Shown: piece after piece, positions 32,850 to 42,377 of the stretch
Numbering within the stretch: position 1 is the first letter of the stretch
How the letters are laid out: each line of letters starts with the position of its first letter
Origin: JAAFHB01 sp037133495
GTDB lineage: Bacteria > Bacteroidota > Bacteroidia > Bacteroidales > Prolixibacteraceae
Assembly: GCA_037133495.1 (NCBI GenBank)
Contig: JBAXOA010000026.1
Location: 1 to 45,129, forward strand
Direction of reading: 5' to 3'
DNA: 45,129 nucleotides
The notes under the pieces: generated by a model
Databases searched by the model: none
Told to the model about the DNA's origin: nothing
Seen by the model: the letters and a program-made list of their open reading frames with translations, nothing else
Made by a program: the position numbers and the translations under genes

Positions 32850-34217
32850 AAAGATCTTAACAGACGAAATTTCATTAAACGCTCCTCCTCCCTTGCGATT
32901 GGGGCAATTGCGGTGCCGACCATTATTTCGGCCTGTGCCCGTGGAAAAAACGGACATGTTGCCCCTTCAGACAGGATCAACCTAATGTTCCTTGGTTCGG
33001 GCAACCAGGCAATGAATGACATCAAAGACTTTCTAACAGACAAACGGGTTCAGATCACCGGTATTTGTGATGTGAACAAACAAAGCACCGGTTATTGGAA
33101 CGGTAAGGTGGGTGGAAGAGAAATTGGTATCAACTTGGTAAACAGCTACTATGCGGAATTATCAGGAAAAAAATACACCGGCTGTGAAGGTTTCGAAGAT
33201 TTCAGGGAAGTAATTGCCCGTAAAGATGTGGACGCCGTTGAGGTGGTACTTCCTGACCACTGGCACTCGATTCCGGTTTTGATGGCTGCCAAAGCAGGGA
33301 AAGATATCTATTGTCAGAAACCTTTTGCACTTACTATTCCTGAAGGCAGAGCAATGGTAAATGCGGTGAAAAAATATGGGGTAATCTTCCAAACAGGAAG
33401 TCAGCAGCGTTCGGACGAAAATTTCCGGCGCGTTTGTGAGCTTGTACGTAATGGAAGAATTGGTCAATTACAAACCGTTGAATGCGGCCTCCCATCCGGC
33501 ACTCCCGATTATGGCAAGACAGGTCATCTCACAAACACCATGCCTGTGCCTGAAGGTTTCGACTATAATACCTGGCTTGGACCTGCACCTGATGCACCAT
33601 ATTGTCCCGCGCGCACTCATGTCAACTTCAGATGGGTGCTTGATTATTCAGGAGGTCAGGTAACAGATTGGGGTGGTCATCATCCCGATATTGCTCAATG
33701 GGGAATGGATACTGAAAATACCGGCCCGGTTAAAATTCAAAATACAAAAGCTACGTGGGCTACCCACCCGATATGGAATACCGCAACTGAATATTCTTTC
33801 GAGTGTATTTATGCCAATGGAGTGAAACTTATTATTTCGAACGCTGTTCAAAGTGGTGTAACCTTTTATGGCACAAAAGGATGGGCAAGGGCTAATCGTG
33901 GAAATCATCAGGTTTTCCCTGAAAATCTGAAAGAGACCGTTATTGGGCCTTCAGAGATTCATCTATATAAAAGCGAAAACCATTTCCGCAACTTTATTGA
34001 TTGTGTGTTATCGAGGAAAGAAACTATCGCACCCGCAGAAGTTGGTCACCGTTCAATAACAATGTCACATCTGGGAAATATCGCTATGAAGCTCAAGCAA
34101 GACCTTGACTGGAATCCCCAAACAGAGGAATTTATCAATAACGATCTGGCAAATAGCATGTTGAAAAGAAAAATGAGAGAGCCATGGGCAACCATTTATA
34201 AAGAACATCTGGTTTGA
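32847..34217 (+). CDS. Gfo/Idh/MocA oxidoreductase, Tat lipoprotein
   Basis: This 456-residue family member has Tat motif NRRNFIK and an ISAC lipobox (Cys30). The nucleotide-binding segment MFLGSGNQAMND is unusual because the third glycine of GxGxxG is replaced. The EKP motif appears as QKPFAL. The catalytic region is DWGGHHPDIAQW. It resembles the 7074/8497 pair in overall layout (GTQQR/GSQQR, WxGPAP, YGTKGW) more than its neighbour at 31331. It is preceded by leader cassette C, so it may be expressed independently of the upstream fusion gene. Confidence 0.88.
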   Translation: MKDLNRRNFIKRSSSLAIGAIAVPTIISACARGKNGHVAPSDRINLMFLGSGNQAMNDIKDFLTDKRVQITGICDVNKQSTGYWNGKVGGREIGINLVNSYYAELSGKKYTGCEGFEDFREVIARKDVDAVEVVLPDHWHSIPVLMAAKAGKDIYCQKPFALTIPEGRAMVNAVKKYGVIFQTGSQQRSDENFRRVCELVRNGRIGQLQTVECGLPSGTPDYGKTGHLTNTMPVPEGFDYNTWLGPAPDAPYCPARTHVNFRWVLDYSGGQVTDWGGHHPDIAQWGMDTENTGPVKIQNTKATWATHPIWNTATEYSFECIYANGVKLIISNAVQSGVTFYGTKGWARANRGNHQVFPENLKETVIGPSEIHLYKSENHFRNFIDCVLSRKETIAPAEVGHRSITMSHLGNIAMKLKQDLDWNPQTEEFINNDLANSMLKRKMREPWATIYKEHLV

Positions 34218-34228
34218 TCGAATTATTG

Positions 34229-34236
34229 TAAATTTG
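34229..34236 (+). promoter_or_regulatory. Candidate -7 promoter of the GT2-GT39 operon
   Basis: TAAATTTG matches TAnnTTTG, 44 nt before the GT2 ATG at 34281. Confidence 0.4.
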
Positions 34237-34280
34237 GATGAACAATATCTTCATTATCGCACGCTGAAAATTGAACCACT

Positions 34281-35210
34281 ATGCTCTCAATCGTAATTCC
34301 AATCTTCAACGAACAAGGCCTTATCGACGATCTGGTAAAACGAACGGTGTCAGCATTGGATGCATTCTGTTCAGAATACGAAATCATATTTGTGGATGAC
34401 GGAAGCGAGGATAAAAGCCTTCAATTTCTGCTAAAATGGCAGGAAAAAAATGAAAATATCAAAATATTATCACTGTCGAAAAATTTCGGTCATCAGGTAG
34501 CTTTTACTGCCGGACTGGAACACGCATCCGGAGACGTTGTGGGCATGATGGACGGCGATTTACAGGATCCGCCTGAGTTATTTGAGGAGATGTACCGAAA
34601 AATCAAGGAGGAAGATTTTGATATTATAAGCGGTAAAAGGAGTGGAAGAAAAGGGAAAAACAGCCGAAATTTTTATACCTTTCTTTTTCATCTGCTTTTT
34701 AGAAATATTTCGGTTATTCGAAAAATGGAAAATACCGGTAATTTCTCATTGATGAAACGCGAGGCAGTCGATGCTCTGTTGAGAATGAAAGAAAAAGTAC
34801 GCTATCTTCCCGGACTCCGGTCCTTTATCGGATTTACACAGGGATACGTCGAATTTGTGAGAGAGGAGCGCTCAGAAGGCGACCCTAAAATGAGCCTCTC
34901 AAAGCTGTTTATGCTTGCGGCAGATGCTATTTTCTCTTTTTCGCGTTTTCCCATTAAACTCTGCCTTATACTGGGACTAACGGGAACGCTCGTATTCATG
35001 ACAGCTGGAATTTATGTACTTATCGCCAAGATGTTTGGATTTGCTCTTATCGGATGGTCATCAACTTTATTGAGTATTTATTTTCTCGGATCAATACAAC
35101 TGGTTTCGCTTGGTGTTGTGGGCGAATATGTTTACCGGATTTATAAGGAATCGCAAAACAGGCCTCTCTATTTTGTCAAGAAATTCTACAGTGGGAATCA
35201 GGTAAAATAA
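34281..35210 (+). CDS. GT2 polyprenyl-phosphate glycosyltransferase (DPM1/GtrB-like)
   Basis: A 309-residue enzyme with an N-terminal GT-A fold (LSIVIPIFNEQGLI, FVDDGSEDKS, and DGDLQDPPEL carrying the DxD). Two C-terminal membrane helices lie at about residues 230-290. This is the layout of bactoprenol- or dolichol-phosphate sugar transferases, which load one sugar onto a lipid carrier at the cytoplasmic face. Its stop overlaps the ATG of the GT39-like gene by one base (TAATG). The pair therefore likely makes a lipid-linked sugar and then uses it on the periplasmic side. Confidence 0.9.
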   Translation: MLSIVIPIFNEQGLIDDLVKRTVSALDAFCSEYEIIFVDDGSEDKSLQFLLKWQEKNENIKILSLSKNFGHQVAFTAGLEHASGDVVGMMDGDLQDPPELFEEMYRKIKEEDFDIISGKRSGRKGKNSRNFYTFLFHLLFRNISVIRKMENTGNFSLMKREAVDALLRMKEKVRYLPGLRSFIGFTQGYVEFVREERSEGDPKMSLSKLFMLAADAIFSFSRFPIKLCLILGLTGTLVFMTAGIYVLIAKMFGFALIGWSSTLLSIYFLGSIQLVSLGVVGEYVYRIYKESQNRPLYFVKKFYSGNQVK

Positions 35211-37276
35211 TGAAACACAAATATTTAAAATATATTTTTATTATTATCTCCGGACTTCTTCTGCTCTTTATGTTGAAAGGAAGCGCAGATTCCGGTATTT
35301 CCGGAGATGAATACCTCCACTACAATCAATCGGTTAAAGTATACGATTATTTCGCATCATTTGGCAAAGATACAGCGGCCTTGGATACCCCAAATACGCA
35401 CCTCAAATATTATGGACAATCATTTGATAATCTTGTCACTATATTAATCAAGTGGTTTAATATAGATGATATATTTCTGTTCCGCCATTTATCATGCGCC
35501 GTAGCCGGCTGGCTGACAATCCTGATTACAGCGCTTTTTGCAGTCTGGTTGTCAGGATATTTCGCAGGATTAATTGTGATTTTGCTGTTCGCGCTCTCTC
35601 CCACTTTTCTGGGTCACTCCCAAAATAACCTTAAAGATATCCCCTTTGCCCTGAGCTATATATCCGCTACCTTCTTCATGCTTCGCTATCTCTTTACGGA
35701 AAATAAATCAAAGTTTTGGGATGCATTTGGGCTCACAGTAAGTATAGCCTTCTCAATCAGCATAAGATCAGGAGGTTTACTGCTCATCTGTTATCTTTTT
35801 TTCTTTCTTGTACTTTATAATATTTATAAATATCAGTCTGACAAATATTTGGAATGGGTGACATTTAGAAAAAAACTAATCCACTCTTTGATAATTTCGG
35901 TTATAGCAGTATTATTAAGCATTGTACTTTGGCCTTACGCCCAAATAAATCCACTCGTACATTTGTGGAAATCATATGAAGTAATGACTCAGTTTCCAAC
36001 AACTGTTATGCAGATTTTCGAAGGCCGCATGCAATGGTCCGACTTAATGCCGTGGTATTATTTGCCAAAATATATGGCGATTACCATACCTTTGACGGTT
36101 TTTGCCGGACTAATCGCCTTCGTTTTTTTATCAGGAAAAATCATCCGCCAGACCAATTTTTTAAAATACGCGTTCCTGATTTTTTCGATTCTGTTTCCTG
36201 TGGTCTTTGTAATCTATGAAAAATCGAACTTATATGGCGCTTGGCGACATTTTTTATTTGTGTATCCTGCAATAATCCTTTTGGCAGCAACAGGGTTTTC
36301 ATACCTGATTCAATACCTGAATAACAGCTACTTAAAAATCGGATTGCTTCTTATTGTATTACTGACAGCGCTTCATCCCTTAAAATTCATGATTCAGAAT
36401 AATCCATACTACTATCTGTATTACAATCAATTGACAGGTGGCCTCAACGGCGCTTACGGACAATATGAAACCGACTATTATTATAATACGATGGGTGAAG
36501 GTTCGAAATGGCTGGATAATTACCTAAAAAATAACAAGCAGAATGAATCCGTTAAAATAGCAACTAACTTTTCGGCCAACTGGTATTTTCGGGGTCGTTC
36601 GGAGTTCAACTCTTTTTATTGCCAGTATGATCAAAGAAGTCAGACCGATTGGGATTATATGATCGTTGCTAATAGCTATATTCCAGTCGAACTGCTAAAT
36701 AATAAATTGTGGCCGCCAAAAAATTCAATTTATGTAATATATGCCGACAGAGTGCCAATCGGAGCAGTGCTGAAACGGGAAACAAAACTCGATCTTCAAG
36801 GATATGAAGCATTAAAGAAGGGTGAATTTGCAAAGGCGTCAAATATTTTTAACGATGCCCTTAAAATTAATACTCAGGATGAATTAATCTTTTATAATTT
36901 TGCCACCGCACTCATTAAAGAGGGAAAAACCGACAGCGCAAAGGTTGTGCTGAAGACGGCATTGAAAATAAACCCTGGCTATGAACCGGTTTTAATGTAC
37001 CTTGGAAATATTGCCGTTCATCAGAATGATTTTGAAGCAGCGATTCGATATTATGAAACGTTGATCGGATACAACCAAAAATATTATGAGGCATACGTTG
37101 AACTTTCTAAATTACTGATGGATAAAGATATCCGAAAAGCTAGAGGATTATTAAAAGCTTGTCTAACGTTGGATCCGGGTTATAAACCGGCAATTATGTC
37201 CCTTGCGGATTCTTATCGAAAAACGCATCCGGAGGTGGCAAAAAAATATGATGATCTTGCAAATTCGTATAAATAA
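35210..37276 (+). CDS. GT39/ArnT-like membrane glycosyltransferase with C-terminal TPR repeats
   Basis: A 688-residue protein. Residues about 1-400 hold about ten membrane segments. The first outer loop has the acidic pair SGDEYLHY expected at the catalytic site of GT-C enzymes of the PMT/ArnT class. A soluble part follows, and from about residue 540 there are tetratricopeptide units (YEALKKGEFAKASNIFNDAL, YNFATALIKEGKTDSAKVVL, LMYLGNIAVHQNDFEAAIRYYE). The lipid-linked donor probably comes from the overlapping GT2 gene. The acceptor is unknown; the periplasmic TPR part may recognise it or recruit partners. Confidence 0.82.
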   Translation: MKHKYLKYIFIIISGLLLLFMLKGSADSGISGDEYLHYNQSVKVYDYFASFGKDTAALDTPNTHLKYYGQSFDNLVTILIKWFNIDDIFLFRHLSCAVAGWLTILITALFAVWLSGYFAGLIVILLFALSPTFLGHSQNNLKDIPFALSYISATFFMLRYLFTENKSKFWDAFGLTVSIAFSISIRSGGLLLICYLFFFLVLYNIYKYQSDKYLEWVTFRKKLIHSLIISVIAVLLSIVLWPYAQINPLVHLWKSYEVMTQFPTTVMQIFEGRMQWSDLMPWYYLPKYMAITIPLTVFAGLIAFVFLSGKIIRQTNFLKYAFLIFSILFPVVFVIYEKSNLYGAWRHFLFVYPAIILLAATGFSYLIQYLNNSYLKIGLLLIVLLTALHPLKFMIQNNPYYYLYYNQLTGGLNGAYGQYETDYYYNTMGEGSKWLDNYLKNNKQNESVKIATNFSANWYFRGRSEFNSFYCQYDQRSQTDWDYMIVANSYIPVELLNNKLWPPKNSIYVIYADRVPIGAVLKRETKLDLQGYEALKKGEFAKASNIFNDALKINTQDELIFYNFATALIKEGKTDSAKVVLKTALKINPGYEPVLMYLGNIAVHQNDFEAAIRYYETLIGYNQKYYEAYVELSKLLMDKDIRKARGLLKACLTLDPGYKPAIMSLADSYRKTHPEVAKKYDDLANSYK

Positions 37277-37296
37277 TAAATTTTAATAATTGAAGT

Positions 37297-37554
37297 ATGA
37301 AAAGAACAATTCAAATGATTTCGATGACAGGAATACTGTTCCTGAGTGGTTTAAGTCTTACCATTGCACAAACTCAACCAGCAGCAAAAAAAGATTCAGT
37401 AAATGCCGATAAGGCAGCAAAACCAGTATTTTACAATGCTGCAGCAGAAGAAGAAACACCTAAAAGCGGTGGTAATTCTACTTATATTATGATTGCTGGT
37501 GCAGTTATTGTCCTCGGCGCAGCAGGGTATTTGCTGACAAGAAAAAAGAAATAA
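37297..37554 (+). CDS. Small exported single-pass protein with C-terminal anchor
   Basis: An 85-residue product with a signal peptide (cleavage near IAQTQP), an Ala/Lys/Glu-rich middle, then GGNSTYIMIAGAVIVLGAAGYLL as a membrane helix ending in TRKKK. Helix plus basic tail looks like a sorting or anchoring signal of LPXTG style, but no LPXTG or PEP-CTERM motif is visible. It starts 20 nt after the glycosyltransferase gene and is followed by a terminator, so it is the third gene of this operon and a possible glycosylation target. No known family is recognised. Confidence 0.7.
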   Translation: MKRTIQMISMTGILFLSGLSLTIAQTQPAAKKDSVNADKAAKPVFYNAAAEEETPKSGGNSTYIMIAGAVIVLGAAGYLLTRKKK

Positions 37555-37586
37555 TATGACTTGATGTCTTTGACATTGAACATAAT

Positions 37587-37620
37587 AGCGGCTGTCTTAT
37601 TGAAATAGGACAGCCGCTTT
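37587..37620 (+). terminator. Intrinsic terminator after the glycosyltransferase operon
   Basis: A perfect 10-bp stem AGCGGCTGTC / GACAGCCGCT with a 12-nt loop, followed by a short T-run. It lies 32 nt after the small anchored protein gene. The weak T-tract lowers certainty. Confidence 0.65.
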
Positions 37621-37690
37621 AGTATTGCAATCAGGAATTAAAAAATGCTGTAAATCAATGTAATGCAGCAAAAAAACGACTACAGTCTTT

Positions 37691-38884
37691 CTAATAAACC
37701 GGTAATAACCCAGGATGATTTCCGGTGATATTCCTTCCGCCCTCTGGCGTTACGACAAAAGAATTTTCGATTCCTACCATTCCGATACGCGGAATTCCTT
37801 TTTTCGGTTCAACGGCAAAGACCATTCCCTCTTGAATGGGTTCATCAAAACCATTGGCAATAACCGGCATTTCATCGATTGTCAATCCAATTCCGTGTCC
37901 CAGAAATTTCACTTTACGTGTTCCGAAACCCATAAAATTTTCCAGAAAATCAGGACTTAATTCATTTAAGATTTCGTTGTAGATAACCGAGGGAATTGCA
38001 CCCGGCTTCAGCATTGACGCTATATTATTTTGTATATCAACACATTGCATGTGTATTTTGATTGCTTCGTCAGGCAAAGAGGCTCCAAACATGTAGGTCA
38101 TGGTTTTGTCGGTATGATAACCCTCAACACCACATCCTACATCTACGAATACAAGATCTCCTTTAAGCAGTTTGCGGCTTCTGCTTCCCAAAATCGGAAC
38201 GGCAGGACTCATACCATAATTACCGCCCGGCCCATTAAAAAAAGTGGGATAGATGGAGCTCTCTCCAAAAGCTATCTGCCCCAGAATCGATTCGGTATCG
38301 AACATTCCAAAACGAGCCACCCCGTGGTGCCCTTCCTGAATAAGAGCCGTATAGAGATCACAAAAGAACTCCGATTCACTCATCCCTGCTCTCAGCAGTT
38401 CAGGAACCCGCTCCTCGGTAACCCTTTGGTGAATTCTTCCCGACTGCTCCATTAACATCAATTCGTACTTGCTTTTAATTGATCTGATAAAAGAAATCTG
38501 AAGATCGGCAGCTTCGATTACCGAAAATGGGAAGTATTTCTGAAACCGTTGCAGCATTGCGACAGGAACAATCTCCTTCTCCAAATAAACGGTGTTTGGA
38601 AGAATTTTCATCGTAGCAGCAGCATCGCGAAAGCTCTCCATCGGTTTTATCAGCGGGAAAAGCGATTCGGCCAGCGCCCTTTCATAACTTCGGCGCACCC
38701 ATAGAACAGCCTCATCACCTCGCGGAATAAACAAAACCCCTTCCTGCATCGTTCCGGTAAAGTAGTACAGATTGATTTTGCTAAACACGGCGGTGATCTC
38801 CCATCCGGGACAAGACTGGTCCATGTGCTTTCTGAAACGCTCAATGCGCGAATTCAACTCTTTTAAGGGTACTTTTATGATCAT
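37691..38884 (-). CDS. M24 family metallopeptidase (Xaa-Pro aminopeptidase-like)
   Basis: This 397-residue protein has a creatinase-like N-terminal domain (1-155) and a pita-bread catalytic domain. Metal ligands are visible: Asp pair in VDVGCGVEGYHTDKT, His in GHGIGLTIDE, Glu in AVEPKKG and Glu in VGIENSFVV. It probably removes N-terminal residues preceding proline or cleaves dipeptides in the cytoplasm, since no signal peptide is present. It begins 3 nt after the fucosidase gene ends and closes the minus-strand operon. Confidence 0.92.
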   Translation of the reverse strand: MIIKVPLKELNSRIERFRKHMDQSCPGWEITAVFSKINLYYFTGTMQEGVLFIPRGDEAVLWVRRSYERALAESLFPLIKPMESFRDAAATMKILPNTVYLEKEIVPVAMLQRFQKYFPFSVIEAADLQISFIRSIKSKYELMLMEQSGRIHQRVTEERVPELLRAGMSESEFFCDLYTALIQEGHHGVARFGMFDTESILGQIAFGESSIYPTFFNGPGGNYGMSPAVPILGSRSRKLLKGDLVFVDVGCGVEGYHTDKTMTYMFGASLPDEAIKIHMQCVDIQNNIASMLKPGAIPSVIYNEILNELSPDFLENFMGFGTRKVKFLGHGIGLTIDEMPVIANGFDEPIQEGMVFAVEPKKGIPRIGMVGIENSFVVTPEGGRNITGNHPGLLPVY

Positions 38885-38887
38885 TTT

Positions 38888-40276
38888 TTACTTCACTTTA
38901 ATTTTAAAAGCCCATGCATAACTGCATGAGGTGGGGCGTGCCTTTTGCCGTGGATAGTTAATGATCAAACCATTGGCTGCGTCCCATTTCCATTTCAGAT
39001 CACCAGGAACGCCCAACATCGTGATTTTCGATCCTTCAACTGGCCTGACCGATTTTAATCTGAATTCCTCCCCCTGCCATTTTAGGAATATTGCATACAC
39101 ATTATTCCCTTTGGTAGTGAAACAGGCGTCACCCTCCTGCTGAATATTCCAGTAACGGGTGCCATAGATCGCCTCTCCGTTTGTTTTTAGCCATTCTCCC
39201 AATTTTAAAAGCGGATATTGCTCATAATCAGGGATAACACCCGCAGCGGTAGGTCCGACATTTATATCGAAATTTCCATTATGACTCACCCCTTTGATCA
39301 CTTTATCGATAAATTGCTTTGGAGAAAGGCAATCTTCCTGATCGGTATCTCTGTTATAGCCAAAAGTTTTGGCTATTCCTTGCCAGAATGACCATTTATG
39401 CGTCAGCAACCCTTCACTACCCTTCTCATAATCATACTCAACATTATACAAATCACCATGTTTGCCCCGGTCACCTTTACCAAACCGGTCGTTGACAAAA
39501 ACCTCCTGATTCCGCTTTGCCGCCTCATTGTAGAAATAAGCTACCACTTCTTTCATTTTCCAGAACGGTTCGGGATGATCCCATTCGCCGTCGAAGTACA
39601 TAAAATCAGGGTGGTACAGATCAATCAGCTCTTTAATTTGAAGAATCATAAAATCATCAACATAGTTATTCACTTTTTTCAAACCGGCATAAGGAATTTC
39701 CTTACCGGTATAGATCGGATTATACCATTCATACAGGGAGTAGTACAATCCGACTTTCAGGTTTTCTTTTCGTCCGGCTTCGAAAAACTGTCCAAGCAAA
39801 TCTTTGTGAGGACCCATCTTCATCGCATTACGGTCAGTGTATTTCGATGGCCATAAACAAAATCCGTCGTGATGTTTTGAAGTGATAAAAATATAATTCG
39901 CTCCCATATTTTTCGCAAACTTAGCCCAATCTGAAGGGTTATAGTTTTCGGCTTTCCATTTGGGAATAAAATCATCGTAGGTAAAGTTTACGCCATAATT
40001 CTCGTTGTGGTAATCAACCGCCGGACTACCCTTTTCATGCATCCGGTTTCCGTACCACTCGGCATATGAGAGCCCTTTATCCCGGGGTGCCCAGGCCGGA
40101 ACAGAATAGACGCCCCAATGCATACTGAGCCCGATTTTTGCATCATCATACCATTGCGGCATTTTATGACTGTCAAGTGACTCCCACGTTGGCTTGTAAG
40201 GACCTTGAGCCCTCATCGTACCGGTACCAAATGCAAAAAAGGAAAAACAAAAAATGAAGAGTAGTTTTAAACGCAT
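38888..40276 (-). CDS. GH29 alpha-L-fucosidase, secreted
   Basis: A 462-residue glycoside hydrolase with a signal peptide (MRLKLLFIFCFSFFAFGTGTMRAQ). ATG 40276 was chosen for this reason; a 28-residue upstream extension is not plausible. GH29 blocks are WYDDAKIGLSMHWGVYSVPAW, TSKHHDGFCLWPSKYTD and the nucleophile region FMYFDGEWDHPE (Asp after Phe). Further on, LLTHKWSFWQG and NVGPTAAGVIPDYE complete the TIM barrel. It should release terminal alpha-L-fucose from host or plant glycans in the periplasm. It is co-directional with PQQ-propeller, HAD and M28 genes, 107 nt from the nearest upstream. Confidence 0.93.
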   Translation of the reverse strand: MRLKLLFIFCFSFFAFGTGTMRAQGPYKPTWESLDSHKMPQWYDDAKIGLSMHWGVYSVPAWAPRDKGLSYAEWYGNRMHEKGSPAVDYHNENYGVNFTYDDFIPKWKAENYNPSDWAKFAKNMGANYIFITSKHHDGFCLWPSKYTDRNAMKMGPHKDLLGQFFEAGRKENLKVGLYYSLYEWYNPIYTGKEIPYAGLKKVNNYVDDFMILQIKELIDLYHPDFMYFDGEWDHPEPFWKMKEVVAYFYNEAAKRNQEVFVNDRFGKGDRGKHGDLYNVEYDYEKGSEGLLTHKWSFWQGIAKTFGYNRDTDQEDCLSPKQFIDKVIKGVSHNGNFDINVGPTAAGVIPDYEQYPLLKLGEWLKTNGEAIYGTRYWNIQQEGDACFTTKGNNVYAIFLKWQGEEFRLKSVRPVEGSKITMLGVPGDLKWKWDAANGLIINYPRQKARPTSCSYAWAFKIKVK

Positions 40277-40383
40277 AACCGTAGATTTTATATTTCGAAA
40301 CGTAAAGATAAACAGGATATTTCTTAATAATTGAAAAAAACGCCAATATGCGGCAGCCAATCAATTGAATTGCTCTACAAAAA

Positions 40384-41697
40384 TTATTTGCTCCCTATCC
40401 GATAAAGCGACGATTCGTTTCTGATAATCAATGAGTTTTGGACAATGGCGGGAGTAGCATATAACTCTCCGGTTAATATATTCTCTGCCAGGATTTCGAG
40501 AGTACGGCCGGCTTTCAAAACCAGCGTCTCCCCTTTAACCGAAGTAAAATAAACCCGTCCACCGGCATATACCGGCGAGGCATTGTATTTATTCTTCATT
40601 TTTTTGGTATACAAAGTACTCCCATTCCTTGCATCTATTGCAATCAGGTTATTACGGCTGTCCACCGTATAGATGATTCCGTCCTTTATCAATGGACTAA
40701 GCAATTGTATAATAGGTGTTTTTACTCTCCATAAAATATTTGTGAGGGTAACATCTCCGGAACCCCTGGGATCAACTGCCAGTAGTTCTGCATATTTCTC
40801 TACATCAGGGGGGGCAACATAACTGGTGTAAAAATAGACAATTCCCCCTTCGCTGATTGGCATCGCGATGGTAGAATCCACTCCTTGTACGACTCGCCAC
40901 ACCTCTTTTCCGGTTTCGGCTTCATAGGCAATGCAAACTGTCGATCCATTGGAAATAAGAAGATCCTTTCCATTCACATTAACCACCAATGGGGTGATGT
41001 AGGCCTTTTTCCCTACTGGTGAAAGCTTTTCATAGCACTCCTTTGGGCGGTCGGTCCGCCAGATCGTCTGCCCTGTTTTTTTATTAAGCGCTACAATAAA
41101 CTGGTGATCTGTACCCTCATAATGGACAATCAGGAAATTTTTGTAGAGTATCGGAGAGGCACCGGTTCCTTGCATATGATCACATTTCAAATCATCTCTT
41201 TTCCAAACAATCTGACCGTTTCCGGTATTGACACATGCCGTTCCCGAACTTCCAAAATTCAGATAGACAAATCCTTGCTCAATCACGGGAGTAGGTGATG
41301 CATAGGAGTTAACTGCATGTTTACCGTAAATACTATCCTGTTTAAAGAGTAAAAGATCGAAGATTACTTTACCAGTGTTAAAGTCAAAGCACATTCCCGA
41401 CATCTTTTTGCCATCGACCGTCGCTGTTGTTACCCAAATCTGATTTCCATAAATGACGGGCGAAGACCATCCTCTTCCGCTAATATCGGTTTTCCAGGTG
41501 ATATTGGTTGTATCATTCCAGACAATTGGCACTAGTGTATCGGTTGAAATACCATTCAGATTACTTCCCCTGAAATGGGTCCAATTGTCTTCCTGTCCAA
41601 AGGCAATTGTATACCCGAAAATGAAAGTTGAGCAACAAAAAAGAATTATTAATGCTAATTGTTTGTTTTTCATGTGCTTAATAAGTATCAGCTTCAT
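40384..41697 (-). CDS. Secreted PQQ-type (BamB-like) beta-propeller protein
   Basis: This 437-residue protein is built of repeated PQQ-like blades (WSSPVIYGNQIWVTT, TGKEVWRVVQG, DARNGSTLYTKKM and others). A signal peptide fits best from internal ATG 41673 (MKNKQLAL). The ATG at 41697 overlaps the preceding stop codon by one base (TAATG) and would add eight residues; both are possible. Beta-propellers of this kind either bind proteins or form part of quinoprotein dehydrogenases. No catalytic Asp or PQQ-binding cysteine pair is apparent, so I read it as a binding protein. Confidence 0.8.
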   Translation of the reverse strand: MKLILIKHMKNKQLALIILFCCSTFIFGYTIAFGQEDNWTHFRGSNLNGISTDTLVPIVWNDTTNITWKTDISGRGWSSPVIYGNQIWVTTATVDGKKMSGMCFDFNTGKVIFDLLLFKQDSIYGKHAVNSYASPTPVIEQGFVYLNFGSSGTACVNTGNGQIVWKRDDLKCDHMQGTGASPILYKNFLIVHYEGTDHQFIVALNKKTGQTIWRTDRPKECYEKLSPVGKKAYITPLVVNVNGKDLLISNGSTVCIAYEAETGKEVWRVVQGVDSTIAMPISEGGIVYFYTSYVAPPDVEKYAELLAVDPRGSGDVTLTNILWRVKTPIIQLLSPLIKDGIIYTVDSRNNLIAIDARNGSTLYTKKMKNKYNASPVYAGGRVYFTSVKGETLVLKAGRTLEILAENILTGELYATPAIVQNSLIIRNESSLYRIGSK

Positions 41698-42374
41698 TAA
41701 ATAATCATATCTTCCCAGTTTTTAAAAAGTAAATCGGCTCCCGATTCCCATAATACATTGTTATCCAATATGCCGGTATTAATAGCAACTGTAAATATGC
41801 CGGCCGATTTGGCCGATTGAATTCCCAGGGGGGCATTTTCGATCACGATTACCTCATCAGCATTCAATCCGGATCTTTGCAAAGCGGTGAGATAAGGTTC
41901 GGGATGAGGCTTCCCATATTTGACATCCTTACCGGAAATAATCCGTTCTGCAGCTATCAGGCCATGAAAATCATCAAGCAATGCATTTAAAAATTTATCC
42001 TGTGATGAACCTGTAACAACCCAAATATCAATTCCTTTATTTTTCAGACCCTCCATAAGCGCATAGGCGCCAGCAAAAGGGATTGCGTCCGGATAGAATT
42101 CGATGAGCTCTGTTTTTTTTGTATAAATCTGATCTATTTCGGCATCAGTGGCATCTCTTTCTTCATTTTGCTGATAAACAAGATTGATAGTGGATTGAGC
42201 AGTGCGGCCTTCATTATGATAGACCATTTCGGGTGGAAAATCAATTCCAAAATGTTGGAAAGCATTGCTCCAGGCATCTGCATGAGCTCCCATCGAATCG
42301 TAAAGTATCCCATCCATATCAAAAAACACCCCTTTTTTATGGGCTAAAACTTCTTGTATTCTGCTGTTTATCAT
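41697..42374 (-). CDS. HAD-superfamily phosphatase/beta-phosphoglucomutase-like
   Basis: A 225-residue HAD hydrolase. Motif I is FFDMDGILYDS (nucleophile and acid Asp), motif II VVTGSSQ, motif III Lys in KYGKPHPEPYL and motif IV VIENAPLGIQSAKSAG, with a helical cap between I and II. The C1-cap layout is that of beta-phosphoglucomutases and sugar-phosphate phosphatases. It is coupled to the neighbours: 3 nt after the M28 gene and overlapping the PQQ gene start. A sugar phosphate is the likely substrate. Confidence 0.9.
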   Translation of the reverse strand: MINSRIQEVLAHKKGVFFDMDGILYDSMGAHADAWSNAFQHFGIDFPPEMVYHNEGRTAQSTINLVYQQNEERDATDAEIDQIYTKKTELIEFYPDAIPFAGAYALMEGLKNKGIDIWVVTGSSQDKFLNALLDDFHGLIAAERIISGKDVKYGKPHPEPYLTALQRSGLNADEVIVIENAPLGIQSAKSAGIFTVAINTGILDNNVLWESGADLLFKNWEDMII

Positions 42375-42377
42375 TTT

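Noticed and set aside
39398..39856. 152-codon plus-strand frame inside the fucosidase gene
   Set aside because: It is antisense to GH29 catalytic motifs, and no start context or family supports it.
40277..40360. 28-residue N-terminal extension of the fucosidase
   Set aside because: The extension would put a second hydrophobic segment before a normal signal peptide at 40276. It is out of line with GH29 proteins.
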